Shown here: piece after piece, positions 55,271-64,000 of the stretch
Numbering within the stretch: position 1 is the first letter of the stretch
Layout of the letters: the number at the start of each line of letters is the position of its first letter
NCBI GenBank assembly: GCA_937930635.1
Contig: CALHCF010000020.1
Coordinates: forward strand, 1 to 64,000
Length of the DNA stretch: 64,000 nt
Source: an uncultured Rhizobiaceae group bacterium
GTDB taxonomy: Bacteria; Pseudomonadota; Alphaproteobacteria; Rhizobiales; Rhizobiaceae
Direction of reading: 5' to 3'
The notes under the pieces: generated by a model
Databases searched by the model: none
What the model was told of the DNA's origin: nothing
What the model saw: the letters and a program-made list of their open reading frames with translations, nothing else
Position numbers and translations under genes: made by a program

Positions 55271-56491
55271 ATGCAAGACAAGAATGAGACCAGCGTTCTC
55301 GACGTGATGGCGGCCAAACCTGAACTGGCATTCGCAGAACTGATGCCACGTGTGGTGGAAAATTTTGGCAAATCTCTTCCAGGTCAAATCAGAGACCTCC
55401 TCAGCTATTGTATGAGGGGCAACAAACTGTCGGTCCACGAGTATTATCTGCTTTGTCTGTTTGATGATGAGACTTATTCCGCAGAGGATAAGAAGCGTTT
55501 TGTTGGGTTGCAGAAGTCTCGCGCCATCTGGGGCACTTTCATGGAACTCAATATGTTCACAGGGCTTGTAAACGACAAACTCGCCTTTGAAAAAATGCTC
55601 TCAGGCTTTGGAGTCCCGACCACTAAGACGCTGGCAATTGCCGGTGGACATTATCCGGAGGGTTCTGTGTGCCGTCTGGCTGACGAAAGCAGTCTGGGAG
55701 ATTTTTTGAGCAATGCTGTCCTACCTGTATTTGGGAAGCCGGTTTCTTCAACCCAGAGCCTCGGTTCAACGCGTATCGATGCTTATGATGTAAAGTCCAA
55801 GGAAATTACCCTCAGCAATGGAAAAACGATCTCGGTTGCTTATTTCTGGAATGAGATCGAAAGCAAGTTTTCCGGCGACTATATCTTTCAGTCCTGCATT
55901 GAGCCGCATTCGTTCTTTCAGAAGATGTGCGGCGGGGGTGTGCCGACAATGAGGGTGGTAACGCTTGAAACACCGCGTGGTGTCGAAATCTACCGCTGCG
56001 TTGCCAAACTCACTGGTGACGGCAATGTTGCCGATAATTTTTGGCGCAAAGGCAATTTGCTGGCGACAATTGATCCTGAAACCGGCAAGCTTGGGAAGGC
56101 TCTTACGGCCATGGGCGCGGATGCAGAATTCTTGTCAAACCACCCTTCCAGTGACTGCCTGATCGAAGGTGAAACTGTTCCTTACTGGGAGCAGATATGC
56201 AAAACGGCGCTTGATGCAGCCCGATTGCTGCCTGGAGCAGGAATACTCGGATTTGATGTTGCTGTTGGTGCCGATGGCCCAGTGTTGATCGAAGCCAACA
56301 ATGATCCGCATCTGATTATGATGCAGGTTGCGCATCGAAAGGGGGTTCTGGATGGGCCGATGCTCGAAGCGCTCGAATATGCTGAAGCACGAAAGGGTGG
56401 TATTATAGCTAGTCAACGCGAAAACCTTGCCCGAGAACAGGCTGAATCCAAAGAAGAAATGAAGCAGGCTACGTCGGCCAAGGCAGCCTGA
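55271..56491 (+). CDS. ATP-grasp protein, sugar-transfer-associated type
   Basis: 406 residues from ATG 55271 (AAGAGG upstream). An ATP-grasp fold is suggested by PVFGKPVSSTQSLGSTRIDAY, DYIFQSCIEPHSFF, PTMRVVTLETPRGVEIYRCVAKL, and the metal site GFDVAVGADGPVLIEANNDPHL. This matches the ATP-grasp domain found beside sugar transferases. No glycosyltransferase is nearby, so the ligated substrate is unknown. The C-terminus is Glu/Lys/Ala-rich (REQAESKEEMKQA). Confidence 0.8.
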   Translation: MQDKNETSVLDVMAAKPELAFAELMPRVVENFGKSLPGQIRDLLSYCMRGNKLSVHEYYLLCLFDDETYSAEDKKRFVGLQKSRAIWGTFMELNMFTGLVNDKLAFEKMLSGFGVPTTKTLAIAGGHYPEGSVCRLADESSLGDFLSNAVLPVFGKPVSSTQSLGSTRIDAYDVKSKEITLSNGKTISVAYFWNEIESKFSGDYIFQSCIEPHSFFQKMCGGGVPTMRVVTLETPRGVEIYRCVAKLTGDGNVADNFWRKGNLLATIDPETGKLGKALTAMGADAEFLSNHPSSDCLIEGETVPYWEQICKTALDAARLLPGAGILGFDVAVGADGPVLIEANNDPHLIMMQVAHRKGVLDGPMLEALEYAEARKGGIIASQRENLAREQAESKEEMKQATSAKAA

Positions 56492-56556
56492 TTGACCCGG
56501 TGTTGAAAGCCGCCGCCCAAAATACTCTGTGGGATGGACGCTTCGTGGGGCCATCA

Positions 56557-56588
56557 TCTGTGGGCCAATATTTATACTGGCCCACAGA
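56557..56588. terminator. Bidirectional stem-loop between convergent genes
   Basis: TCTGTGGGCCA (56557-56567) and TGGCCCACAGA (56578-56588) are perfect inverse copies, 11 bp with a 10-nt AT-rich loop. AAAATCTTTG follows on one side. It lies between the convergent ATP-grasp and DUF2267-like genes and is likely a shared terminator. Confidence 0.7.
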
Positions 56589-56611
56589 AAATCTTTGAAT
56601 TGACAATGGTT

Positions 56612-57034
56612 TTATAGAAACTGACCAATTCCGGGGATCGAGTCCTTCACCTGATTGACCAGGTCTTCGCCCACATTTTCCTGGGCGAAATTGAAGGTTT
56701 CGGATGCAACACCTTTGATCTGGTCCATATCCATACCTTCGGACATCAGTGACTGGCCCATGGCCATCATATCCCCAGCACCGCCGGAACCGCCTGTCAG
56801 GCTTGAAACTGCGCCCATGACGGATCCCATTAATCCGCCACCACCTGCAGCCTCTTCACCACCACCAAACTGAGCGATCATATCGCCGGCACCTGGAATC
56901 TGGCTGATCAGGGATGCTGCCGGGCTGTCTTCGCCTTGATCCTGAAGAAAGCCGAGCAGCATGCCAACAGCCTTTTGGGCGAGGCCTTCGTCGATGCCGA
57001 CATTTGAGACAATACGTGAAATAAGTTCTTGCAT
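56612..57034 (-). CDS. DUF2267/DUF2780-like Gly/Met-rich protein
   Basis: 140 residues from ATG 57034; the longer frame adds an implausible N-terminus. MQELISRIVSNVGIDEGLAQKAVGMLLGFL is a helical start seen in DUF2780/DUF2267-like proteins. A Gly-rich middle (GGGEEAAGGGGLMGSV and GGSGGAGDMM) and a helical end (FAQENVGEDLVNQVKDSIPGIGQF) follow. Cytoplasmic; function unknown. Confidence 0.65.
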   Translation of the reverse strand: MQELISRIVSNVGIDEGLAQKAVGMLLGFLQDQGEDSPAASLISQIPGAGDMIAQFGGGEEAAGGGGLMGSVMGAVSSLTGGSGGAGDMMAMGQSLMSEGMDMDQIKGVASETFNFAQENVGEDLVNQVKDSIPGIGQFL

Positions 57035-57199
57035 GAGAGTTTTACCCTTAAAATTATGCTGCGAATGAACGTTACGTAAAGGAGCTATTGGCCGAAATTG
57101 CAACGGGTCCGGAAAATGTTTTCAACAGTGCCATCATTTACAGTCGAAATGCGATGCCGTTATCGTCTTTAAACTGCGCCCTGTAAGAGATACCCGCCT

Positions 57200-57643
57200 A
57201 TGCTTGATCTGATTTTTGATATCTTCGCCTCTATAGAACTTGTCTATCCAAAATCTCTGGATGATTTTCTTGATAAGCCTGCGGAGTGGCTTGCCTGGCT
57301 TTCCGCAGTCATCACAACCTTTCTGGGTCTTGGCTTCCTGTTATTCCCAAAGTCAATGATGCGGCTGACGGGGCTGGCTATAGTGGAGGGCAGCAGGGAT
57401 GGTGTTTCGGAGGTGCGGTCCGCTGTGGGTGGCATGCTCACCGGTCTTGGGCTGGCAGTCCTGGTGCTTCACCCGCAACCACTGATGTACATGGCGCTTG
57501 GAACGGCACTTTTCTTCGTAGTTTTGGGGCGAATCATCTCGCTGGTTTTCAATGGGGCCATCAGTCCGTTCATTGTGGTGGCAACGTTGGTGGAAGGTGC
57601 AATGGCCTTTTTCTCGTTTGCCTATGTTTTAGACTTGTTTTGA
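57200..57643 (+). CDS. Four-helix membrane protein of unknown function
   Basis: 147 residues with about four membrane helices: WLAWLSAVITTFLGLGFLLF, SAVGGMLTGLGLAVLVL, LMYMALGTALFFVVLGRIIS and FIVVATLVEGAMAFFSF. The arrangement recalls DUF4345-type small membrane proteins, but I am not sure of the family. It stands alone upstream of the ATP synthase operon; 57644-57863 holds the operon leader and no other gene. Confidence 0.65.
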   Translation: MLDLIFDIFASIELVYPKSLDDFLDKPAEWLAWLSAVITTFLGLGFLLFPKSMMRLTGLAIVEGSRDGVSEVRSAVGGMLTGLGLAVLVLHPQPLMYMALGTALFFVVLGRIISLVFNGAISPFIVVATLVEGAMAFFSFAYVLDLF

Positions 57644-57863
57644 TTGCGCTGCCAAAAGCATCTGGACGAAATAAAAAAGCACCGTTTTAGGCTGTTGCGA
57701 CTCAAAATAGCCCGTGCTAGGGAACGCGCGGTTCAGCGGGTGGCGACTGGCTTACAATCCTGTGCGTTACTGGCTGAGCAGGGACAATCATCATGTCTGG
57801 CGCTTTTGACCCCGCATTGACGGTGGTATGGCGCTGACACAACACCGCCAGAGAAGAAACCAC

Positions 57864-58436
57864 GTGGCAGATTCCTCTTCCCCAGCATCCGGTCAGATTT
57901 CCGGAGTGGCAGAGCGCTATGCATCGGCGCTGTTTGAACTGGCGCTGTCTGAAAAGAAGCTGCCCGCCGTTGAAAAAGATCTTGGTCGTCTGGATGCGCT
58001 GCTGGCTGGCAGTGAAGATCTCACGCGATTGGTCAAATCCCCCGTGTTCTCGGCTGATGAGCAGCAGGGCGCTGTTGGCGCTGTACTTGATAAAGCCAAG
58101 ATTACGGGAATGGTCGGTAATTTCGTACGCGTGGTTGCTGGCAACCGGCGCCTGTTTGCTGTGCCCGATATGGTTCGTTCGTTCAGGCAAAAACTTGCTG
58201 AACACCGCGGCGAGATCAGCGCAGAAGTATCTGTCGCCCATAAGCTGACGGCAGATCAGACAAAGCAATTGAAGGCAACGCTGAAAGGCGTGGTCGGCAA
58301 GGATGTGGCACTTGACGTGACCGTTGATCCGTCGCTTTTGGGCGGCATGATCGTAAAGGTTGGTTCACGTCAGATCGACACATCAATCAAAACAAAACTC
58401 TCTTCCCTAAAGCTCGCACTTAAAGAGGTCGGCTAA
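57864..58436 (+). CDS. atpH: ATP synthase F1 subunit delta
   Basis: 190 residues from GTG 57864; rhizobial relatives begin at this point (VADSSS, then [17 protein letters not shown]), and the ATG at 57828 adds 12 residues of unlikely sequence. The C-terminal signature is [26 protein letters not shown]. Delta links F1 to the stator stalk. Its TAA overlaps the atpA ATG. The F0 genes are elsewhere, as usual in this class. Confidence 0.93.
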   Translation: MADSSSPASGQISGVAERYASALFELALSEKKLPAVEKDLGRLDALLAGSEDLTRLVKSPVFSADEQQGAVGAVLDKAKITGMVGNFVRVVAGNRRLFAVPDMVRSFRQKLAEHRGEISAEVSVAHKLTADQTKQLKATLKGVVGKDVALDVTVDPSLLGGMIVKVGSRQIDTSIKTKLSSLKLALKEVG

Positions 58437-59965
58437 TGGACATTCGTGCTGCGGAAATTTCCGCAATTCTGAAAGACCAGATTAAAAATTTCGGCAAAGA
58501 GGCGGAAGTCTCGGAAGTCGGACAGGTTCTCTCCGTCGGTGATGGTATCGCCCGTGTTTACGGCCTCGACAAGGTTCAGGCCGGTGAAATGGTCGAGTTT
58601 CCTGGCGGTATTCGGGGCATGGCCCTGAACCTGGAGACTGACAACGTTGGTGTTGTTATCTTCGGCAACGACCGTGGCATCAAGGAAGGCGACACGGTTA
58701 AACGGACCGGCGCCATTGTGGATGTTCCTGTTGGTAAGGAGCTGCTGGGCCGTGTGGTTGACGGACTGGGCAACCCAATTGATGGCAAAGGCCCGATCAA
58801 GGCCAAGACCCGGGCCCGTGTTGATGTGAAGGCGCCGGGCATTATTCCCCGCAAGTCAGTGCATGAGCCCATGGCAACCGGTCTGAAGGCTATTGACGCC
58901 CTTATCCCTGTTGGCCGTGGTCAGCGCGAGCTTGTGATTGGCGACCGCCAGACCGGGAAAACCGCGATCATTCTGGATACTTTTCTCAATCAGGCTCCCG
59001 CCCATGCGGGTGATGATGAAACCGATAAATTGTATTGTGTTTATGTCGCTGTAGGACAGAAGCGCTCCACAGTTGCGCAGTTCGTGAAAGTGCTCGAAGA
59101 GCGTGGTGCTCTTGAGTATTCGATCATTGTGGCTGCAACCGCTTCCGACCCGGCACCGATGCAGTATCTGGCACCCTTTACCGGGTGCGCGATGGGTGAA
59201 TATTTCCGTGACAACGGAATGCATGCGCTGATTGGCTATGACGATTTGTCGAAACAGGCCGTTGCTTACCGTCAGATGTCGCTGCTTCTGCGTCGTCCGC
59301 CTGGACGTGAAGCTTATCCCGGTGACGTTTTCTATCTGCACTCGCGCCTGCTTGAGCGCTCGGCGAAGATGGGCGAGGATGCAGGTCTTGGCTCACTGAC
59401 GGCTCTTCCGGTTATTGAAACGCAGGGTAACGACGTGTCGGCATTTATTCCGACCAATGTTATCTCGATCACCGATGGTCAGATCTTTCTGGAAACTGAT
59501 CTTTTCTTCCAGGGCATTCGCCCGGCTGTGAACGTTGGTCTGTCTGTTTCGCGCGTGGGTTCGTCTGCGCAAATTAAAGCCATGAAACAGGTTGCCGGTT
59601 CTATTAAAGGCGAGCTTGCTCAATATCGCGAGATGGCTGCGTTTGCTCAGTTCGGCTCAGATCTGGATGCATCGACACAACGGCTGTTGAATCGCGGTGC
59701 GCGTTTGACAGAATTGCTGAAACAACCGCAATTCTCCCCGCTGAAAGTGGAGGAACAGGTTGCTGTTCTGTTTGCTGGCGTGAACGGGTATCTGGATGAT
59801 CTGGAAGTTTCCAAGGTTGGGGCATTTGAAGAAGGTTTGTTGATCTCCCTGCGGTCCGACCACATGGAGTTGCTGAATTCGATTGCCGCCAAGAAGGCGC
59901 TTGATGATGATCTGGAAACCCAGCTGAAGGCGGCGATTGACGCTTTCGCCAAGGGCTTCGGCTAG
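58436..59965 (+). CDS. atpA: ATP synthase F1 subunit alpha
   Basis: 509 residues. [20 protein letters not shown] is the usual start; the nucleotide loop is [14 protein letters not shown]; the subunit signature [17 protein letters not shown] is present. Alpha carries the non-catalytic nucleotide sites of the hexamer. It overlaps atpH by one base and precedes atpG by 37 nt. Confidence 0.98.
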   Translation: MDIRAAEISAILKDQIKNFGKEAEVSEVGQVLSVGDGIARVYGLDKVQAGEMVEFPGGIRGMALNLETDNVGVVIFGNDRGIKEGDTVKRTGAIVDVPVGKELLGRVVDGLGNPIDGKGPIKAKTRARVDVKAPGIIPRKSVHEPMATGLKAIDALIPVGRGQRELVIGDRQTGKTAIILDTFLNQAPAHAGDDETDKLYCVYVAVGQKRSTVAQFVKVLEERGALEYSIIVAATASDPAPMQYLAPFTGCAMGEYFRDNGMHALIGYDDLSKQAVAYRQMSLLLRRPPGREAYPGDVFYLHSRLLERSAKMGEDAGLGSLTALPVIETQGNDVSAFIPTNVISITDGQIFLETDLFFQGIRPAVNVGLSVSRVGSSAQIKAMKQVAGSIKGELAQYREMAAFAQFGSDLDASTQRLLNRGARLTELLKQPQFSPLKVEEQVAVLFAGVNGYLDDLEVSKVGAFEEGLLISLRSDHMELLNSIAAKKALDDDLETQLKAAIDAFAKGFG

Positions 59966-60002
59966 GGCGCTGACCGGTTAAAGGCAATAGGGACAACCCT
60001 TA

Positions 60003-60890
60003 ATGGCATCACTCAAGGATCTTAGAAACCGCATCGCTTCGGTCAAAGCGACACAGAAGATCACCAAGGCCATGCAGATGGTGGCGGCTGCAAAACTGCG
60101 CCGCGCTCAGCAGGCTGCGGAATCTGCTCGCCCGTTTTCCCAGCGGATGGACGCCGTTATGGCCAACATCGCTACGGCGATTGGTGATTCTGAAGGTGCG
60201 CCAAAGCTGTTGTCTGGTACAGGCGGCGATCAGACTCACCTGCTGGTTGTTGCGACAGCCGAACGCGGCCTGTGTGGCGGGTTCAATTCTTCCATTTCGC
60301 GTTTGGCACGTGACCGGGCGCGTGAATTGCTTGCCGGTGGCAAGCAGGTAAAGATCCTGCCTGTCGGTAAAAAAGGCGCGGATGTTTTGAAGCGCGAGTT
60401 TGCCGATATCATGCTGCCGACAGTTGATCTGCGTGATGTGAAATATGTCGGCTTCGACAATGCCAATGACATCACCAAGCAGGTTCTGGCCATGTTCGAT
60501 GCCGGAGAGTTTGATGTTGCCACGCTGTTTTATGCTGAGTTTCAGTCGGTAATCAGCCAGGTGCCAACGGCTCAGCAGATTATCCCGCCGGAAATCAAGG
60601 AAGTTGAGGAGGCTGAAACGGCTTCATCCGCTTCAACCGTCTATGACTACGAGCCTGATGAGGCTGAGATTCTGGAAGATCTGTTGCCCCGCAATGTTGC
60701 GGTTCAGATTTTCCGTGCATTGCTTGAAAATGCCGCGTCCGAACAGGGCGCGCGCATGTCTGCGATGGATAACGCGACGCGTAATGCGGGTGAAATGATC
60801 GACAAACTGACACTGACCTTTAACCGTCAGCGTCAGGCTCAGATCACCAAGGAACTGATTGAAATTATCTCGGGTGCGGAAGCACTCTAG
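60003..60890 (+). CDS. atpG: ATP synthase F1 subunit gamma
   Basis: 295 residues. The coiled-coil start [31 protein letters not shown] region and the end [21 protein letters not shown] with [15 protein letters not shown] are the parts that reach into the hexamer. [12 protein letters not shown] is also conserved. Gamma is the rotating central shaft. Confidence 0.97.
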   Translation: MASLKDLRNRIASVKATQKITKAMQMVAAAKLRRAQQAAESARPFSQRMDAVMANIATAIGDSEGAPKLLSGTGGDQTHLLVVATAERGLCGGFNSSISRLARDRARELLAGGKQVKILPVGKKGADVLKREFADIMLPTVDLRDVKYVGFDNANDITKQVLAMFDAGEFDVATLFYAEFQSVISQVPTAQQIIPPEIKEVEEAETASSASTVYDYEPDEAEILEDLLPRNVAVQIFRALLENAASEQGARMSAMDNATRNAGEMIDKLTLTFNRQRQAQITKELIEIISGAEAL

Positions 60891-60896
60891 TTGTAA

Positions 60897-62495
<1,599 letters not shown>

Positions 62496-62597
62496 TGATG
62501 GCGGAACGGTTTTGTTGATCTGCACGATGCACTCAACAGAACCTGTTCAGGGTCCGGCAAGCAGTTGATGAAGCGCTTTCGATGAAAGACTTAGGTG

Positions 62598-62999
62598 ATG
62601 GCTGACAATTTCAATTTTGAACTCGTTTCTCCCGAACAGCTTCTCCTATCTGGGGAAGCGCAGATGGTGACCATCCCTGGTACAGAAGGGGATATGGGCG
62701 TACTGGCTAACCATGCGCCTGTCATGACTGCTTTGCGCCCAGGTCTTGTCAGTGCGCAGATGGTGGAAGGTGAGGAACAAACGTTCTTTGTCGCCGGCGG
62801 CTTTGCTGACATCACGCCGTCAGGTGTAACTGTACTCGCCGAATTTTCATTGCCGAAATCTGACGTCACGCGGGAAGTTTTTGATGATCAAAAGCGCCTT
62901 GCCAGGGAAGCAGTCGATGCTGCTGAAGATGATGCCAGGAAAACCAGCGCGCAGTCTTATCTCGATCAACTGACCAATCTGGAATCGACGCTGTTTTAG
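62598..62999 (+). CDS. atpC: ATP synthase F1 subunit epsilon
   Basis: 133 residues from ATG 62598. The N-terminal beta-sandwich (FELVSPEQLLLSGEAQMV, PGTEGDMGVLANHAPVMT) and the C-terminal helices (LAREAVDAAEDDARK) are complete. Epsilon joins gamma to the c-ring and inhibits ATP hydrolysis. It closes the F1 operon; 63000-63097 holds no gene. Confidence 0.95.
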   Translation: MADNFNFELVSPEQLLLSGEAQMVTIPGTEGDMGVLANHAPVMTALRPGLVSAQMVEGEEQTFFVAGGFADITPSGVTVLAEFSLPKSDVTREVFDDQKRLAREAVDAAEDDARKTSAQSYLDQLTNLESTLF

Positions 63000-63097
63000 G
63001 CTGTCTCTGTTTTTATGCAGATACTTTCTGGATAGGATTCTGGTTCATGGAGCAGCCATCGGCATAGGTGCGAATGCAACGGCCTATTGCGCCAGGG

Positions 63098-63613
63098 TCA
63101 CTGGGCCGTAAGCTTTGAAAACTGCTTGATAACCTGCTCGTAAACGTCCCGCTTGAATGCGACAATTCGCTGCGCGACTTCATCCATATTTACCCATTCC
63201 CACCTATCAAACTCAACCGGCGCGCCGTCAGGAGGGTGGGTGATGTTGATATCGCTTTCATCTCCTTCAAACCGAAAAACAAACCAGCGCTGTTTCTGTC
63301 CGCGCCATTTTCCTCTCAGCGCAACGCCAATCAAATCACTGGGTAGGTCATAAGTCAGCCAGTCTTCTGTTTGGCCAAGCAGCGTCACCGCCGTCATGCC
63401 AGTTTCTTCCCAGAGTTCCCGTTTGGCTGCTGCCAGCGGCTCTTCCCCCTCGTCTATACCGCCCTGTGGCATTTGCCAGCGCTTCTTGTCGCCGGGCTGA
63501 AATTCATCATTCTCCACGATGGGTCGATGCCCCATCCACACCTTTTGCTCGTGGTTCAGGACCATAACACCCACGCAAGGTCGGTAGGGCAGGGAGTCTG
63601 GATCAGTCATCAA
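63098..63613 (-). CDS. rppH: RNA pyrophosphohydrolase (Nudix)
   Basis: 171 residues. The Nudix box is complete, GGIDEGEEPLAAAKRELWEE with TGM following, and YRPCVGVMVLNHEQKVWMGHR, WQMPQGG and KWRGQKQRWFVFRF match RppH/NudH. It removes pyrophosphate from the 5' end of mRNA to start decay. It starts 3 nt after the stop of the polysaccharide deacetylase gene, so the two form one operon. Confidence 0.94.
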   Translation of the reverse strand: MMTDPDSLPYRPCVGVMVLNHEQKVWMGHRPIVENDEFQPGDKKRWQMPQGGIDEGEEPLAAAKRELWEETGMTAVTLLGQTEDWLTYDLPSDLIGVALRGKWRGQKQRWFVFRFEGDESDINITHPPDGAPVEFDRWEWVNMDEVAQRIVAFKRDVYEQVIKQFSKLTAQ

Positions 63614-63615
63614 TG

Positions 63616-64000
63616 TCAGTTACCGTAATCACGTATCAGATTACTGAGGGGAACGATCTGGATTCCGTTTTTGGGGGCTTCTTTAGCCCACTTGGAAATC
63701 TGCTCAACACTCTCAGGAAACCCGGTTGCGGTGGCAATGGCAAATCCCCGCTTCTTCGCCAGCAGTTCCAAACCCTTCAGTTGCGCTCTTATGCTGGTGC
63801 TGTCCCGGGACGCATCCACCACCATATTGGCTACTGCATTTGGAAGTCTCATCTCCTTGGAAAGTTGCGGAGCGGCGCTAACCTGAACCGTTCCGTCATC
63901 AACATAACCAAGGCCCCGATTGCGTATTTCTTCCAATAGCGGGCGCATGATCTGATGTTTTCCGGCAACCCCGGCACCCAGATAGTTCATGACAACTGGA
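63616..64000 (-). CDS. Divergent polysaccharide deacetylase family protein, C-terminal part (runs off window)
   Basis: At least 124 residues of the C-terminus are visible; the gene continues beyond the right edge. NYLGAGVAGKHQIMRPLLEEI, GLGYVDDGTVQVSAAP, VVDASRDSTSIRAQLKGLE, GFAIATATGFPESVEQISKWA and IVPLSNLIRDYGN match the divergent polysaccharide deacetylase (DUF610-like) family, usually exported and next to a carboxyl-terminal protease or rppH in rhizobia. Substrate unknown. Confidence 0.85.
   Translation of the reverse strand, partial: PVVMNYLGAGVAGKHQIMRPLLEEIRNRGLGYVDDGTVQVSAAPQLSKEMRLPNAVANMVVDASRDSTSIRAQLKGLELLAKKRGFAIATATGFPESVEQISKWAKEAPKNGIQIVPLSNLIRDYGN

Overview
The window looks like the chromosome of an alphaproteobacterium, most likely a member of the Hyphomicrobiales (Rhizobiales). 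The support is the split F1 operon atpHAGDC without F0 genes, an AtpD with a Lys/Ala-rich N-terminal extension, a CcrM-type methyltransferase, an aa3 oxidase cluster ctaC-ctaD-ctaB-coxF-ctaG-ctaE, and the block pdxH / RT0821-type protein / dnaJ-like / fabI / phosphoglycerate-mutase-like. Genus cannot be decided from the sequence alone.

Positions 1-13463 are accessory DNA. A tyrosine integrase runs off the left edge (1-125). Two 45-bp copies of the 3' part of a tRNA-Arg(CCG) gene, starting exactly at the anticodon loop, lie at 351-395 and 13419-13463. They differ at one base and bracket a 13-kb island that has no integrase of its own. Neither copy is a whole tRNA gene, so the intact gene should lie left of the window and at least two elements are probably stacked there. 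The island carries: an HNH endonuclease with a PUA/EVE-like N-terminus; a decayed IS3-family element; a CueR-controlled copper cluster (small Met/His-rich membrane protein, cueR, cytochrome c, copC, copD, multicopper oxidase, cytochrome c) with a divergent glutaredoxin-MauE fusion under a second CueR-type promoter; a Crp/Fnr regulator divergent from a His-rich exported protein across a perfect palindrome; a small mercury module (merR, merF, GDCCVxC protein, no merA); and an AT-rich three-gene unit of GAF-type histidine kinase, lone receiver and membrane-anchored coiled-coil protein. That unit is the best candidate for an undescribed signalling or defence-like system. A 115-nt nested inverted-repeat structure follows it, just inside the right attachment site.

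From 13.6 kb onward the DNA is ordinary backbone. 13.6-21 kb holds lipid, cofactor and proteostasis genes (fabI, dnaJ-like, pdxH, tldD, ialB-like). 21.2-27.9 kb holds cytochrome aa3 oxidase and its assembly factors (heme O synthase, Cox11/CtaG, DUF983, Surf1). 28-30.4 kb holds ispH, thrB and rnhA. 30.5-39.2 kb holds a peroxiredoxin, a DsbD-like periplasmic protein, YqgE, a GGDEF-EAL protein, a GNAT, an M16 peptidase and thrC. 39.3-47.5 kb holds a lipoprotein, a beta-propeller-type protein, ribBX-like and aroC genes, a fused MFS/spermidine-synthase protein and pyrC-pyrE. 47.5-57.6 kb holds a HAD phosphatase, ccrM, a TraB/GumN protein, a XerC-like recombinase, fsa, priA and an ATP-grasp gene. 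57.8-63 kb is the F1 ATP synthase operon, followed by rppH and a truncated divergent polysaccharide deacetylase.

The island gives metal defence at the envelope (Cu(I) oxidation and export, Hg uptake and sensing), next to a terminal oxidase cluster that itself needs copper insertion. A dispersed stem-loop repeat occurs after rnhA and after the MFS/spermidine-synthase gene. Start codons were moved from the longest reading frame wherever a ribosome-binding site, signal peptide or family N-terminus argued for it.
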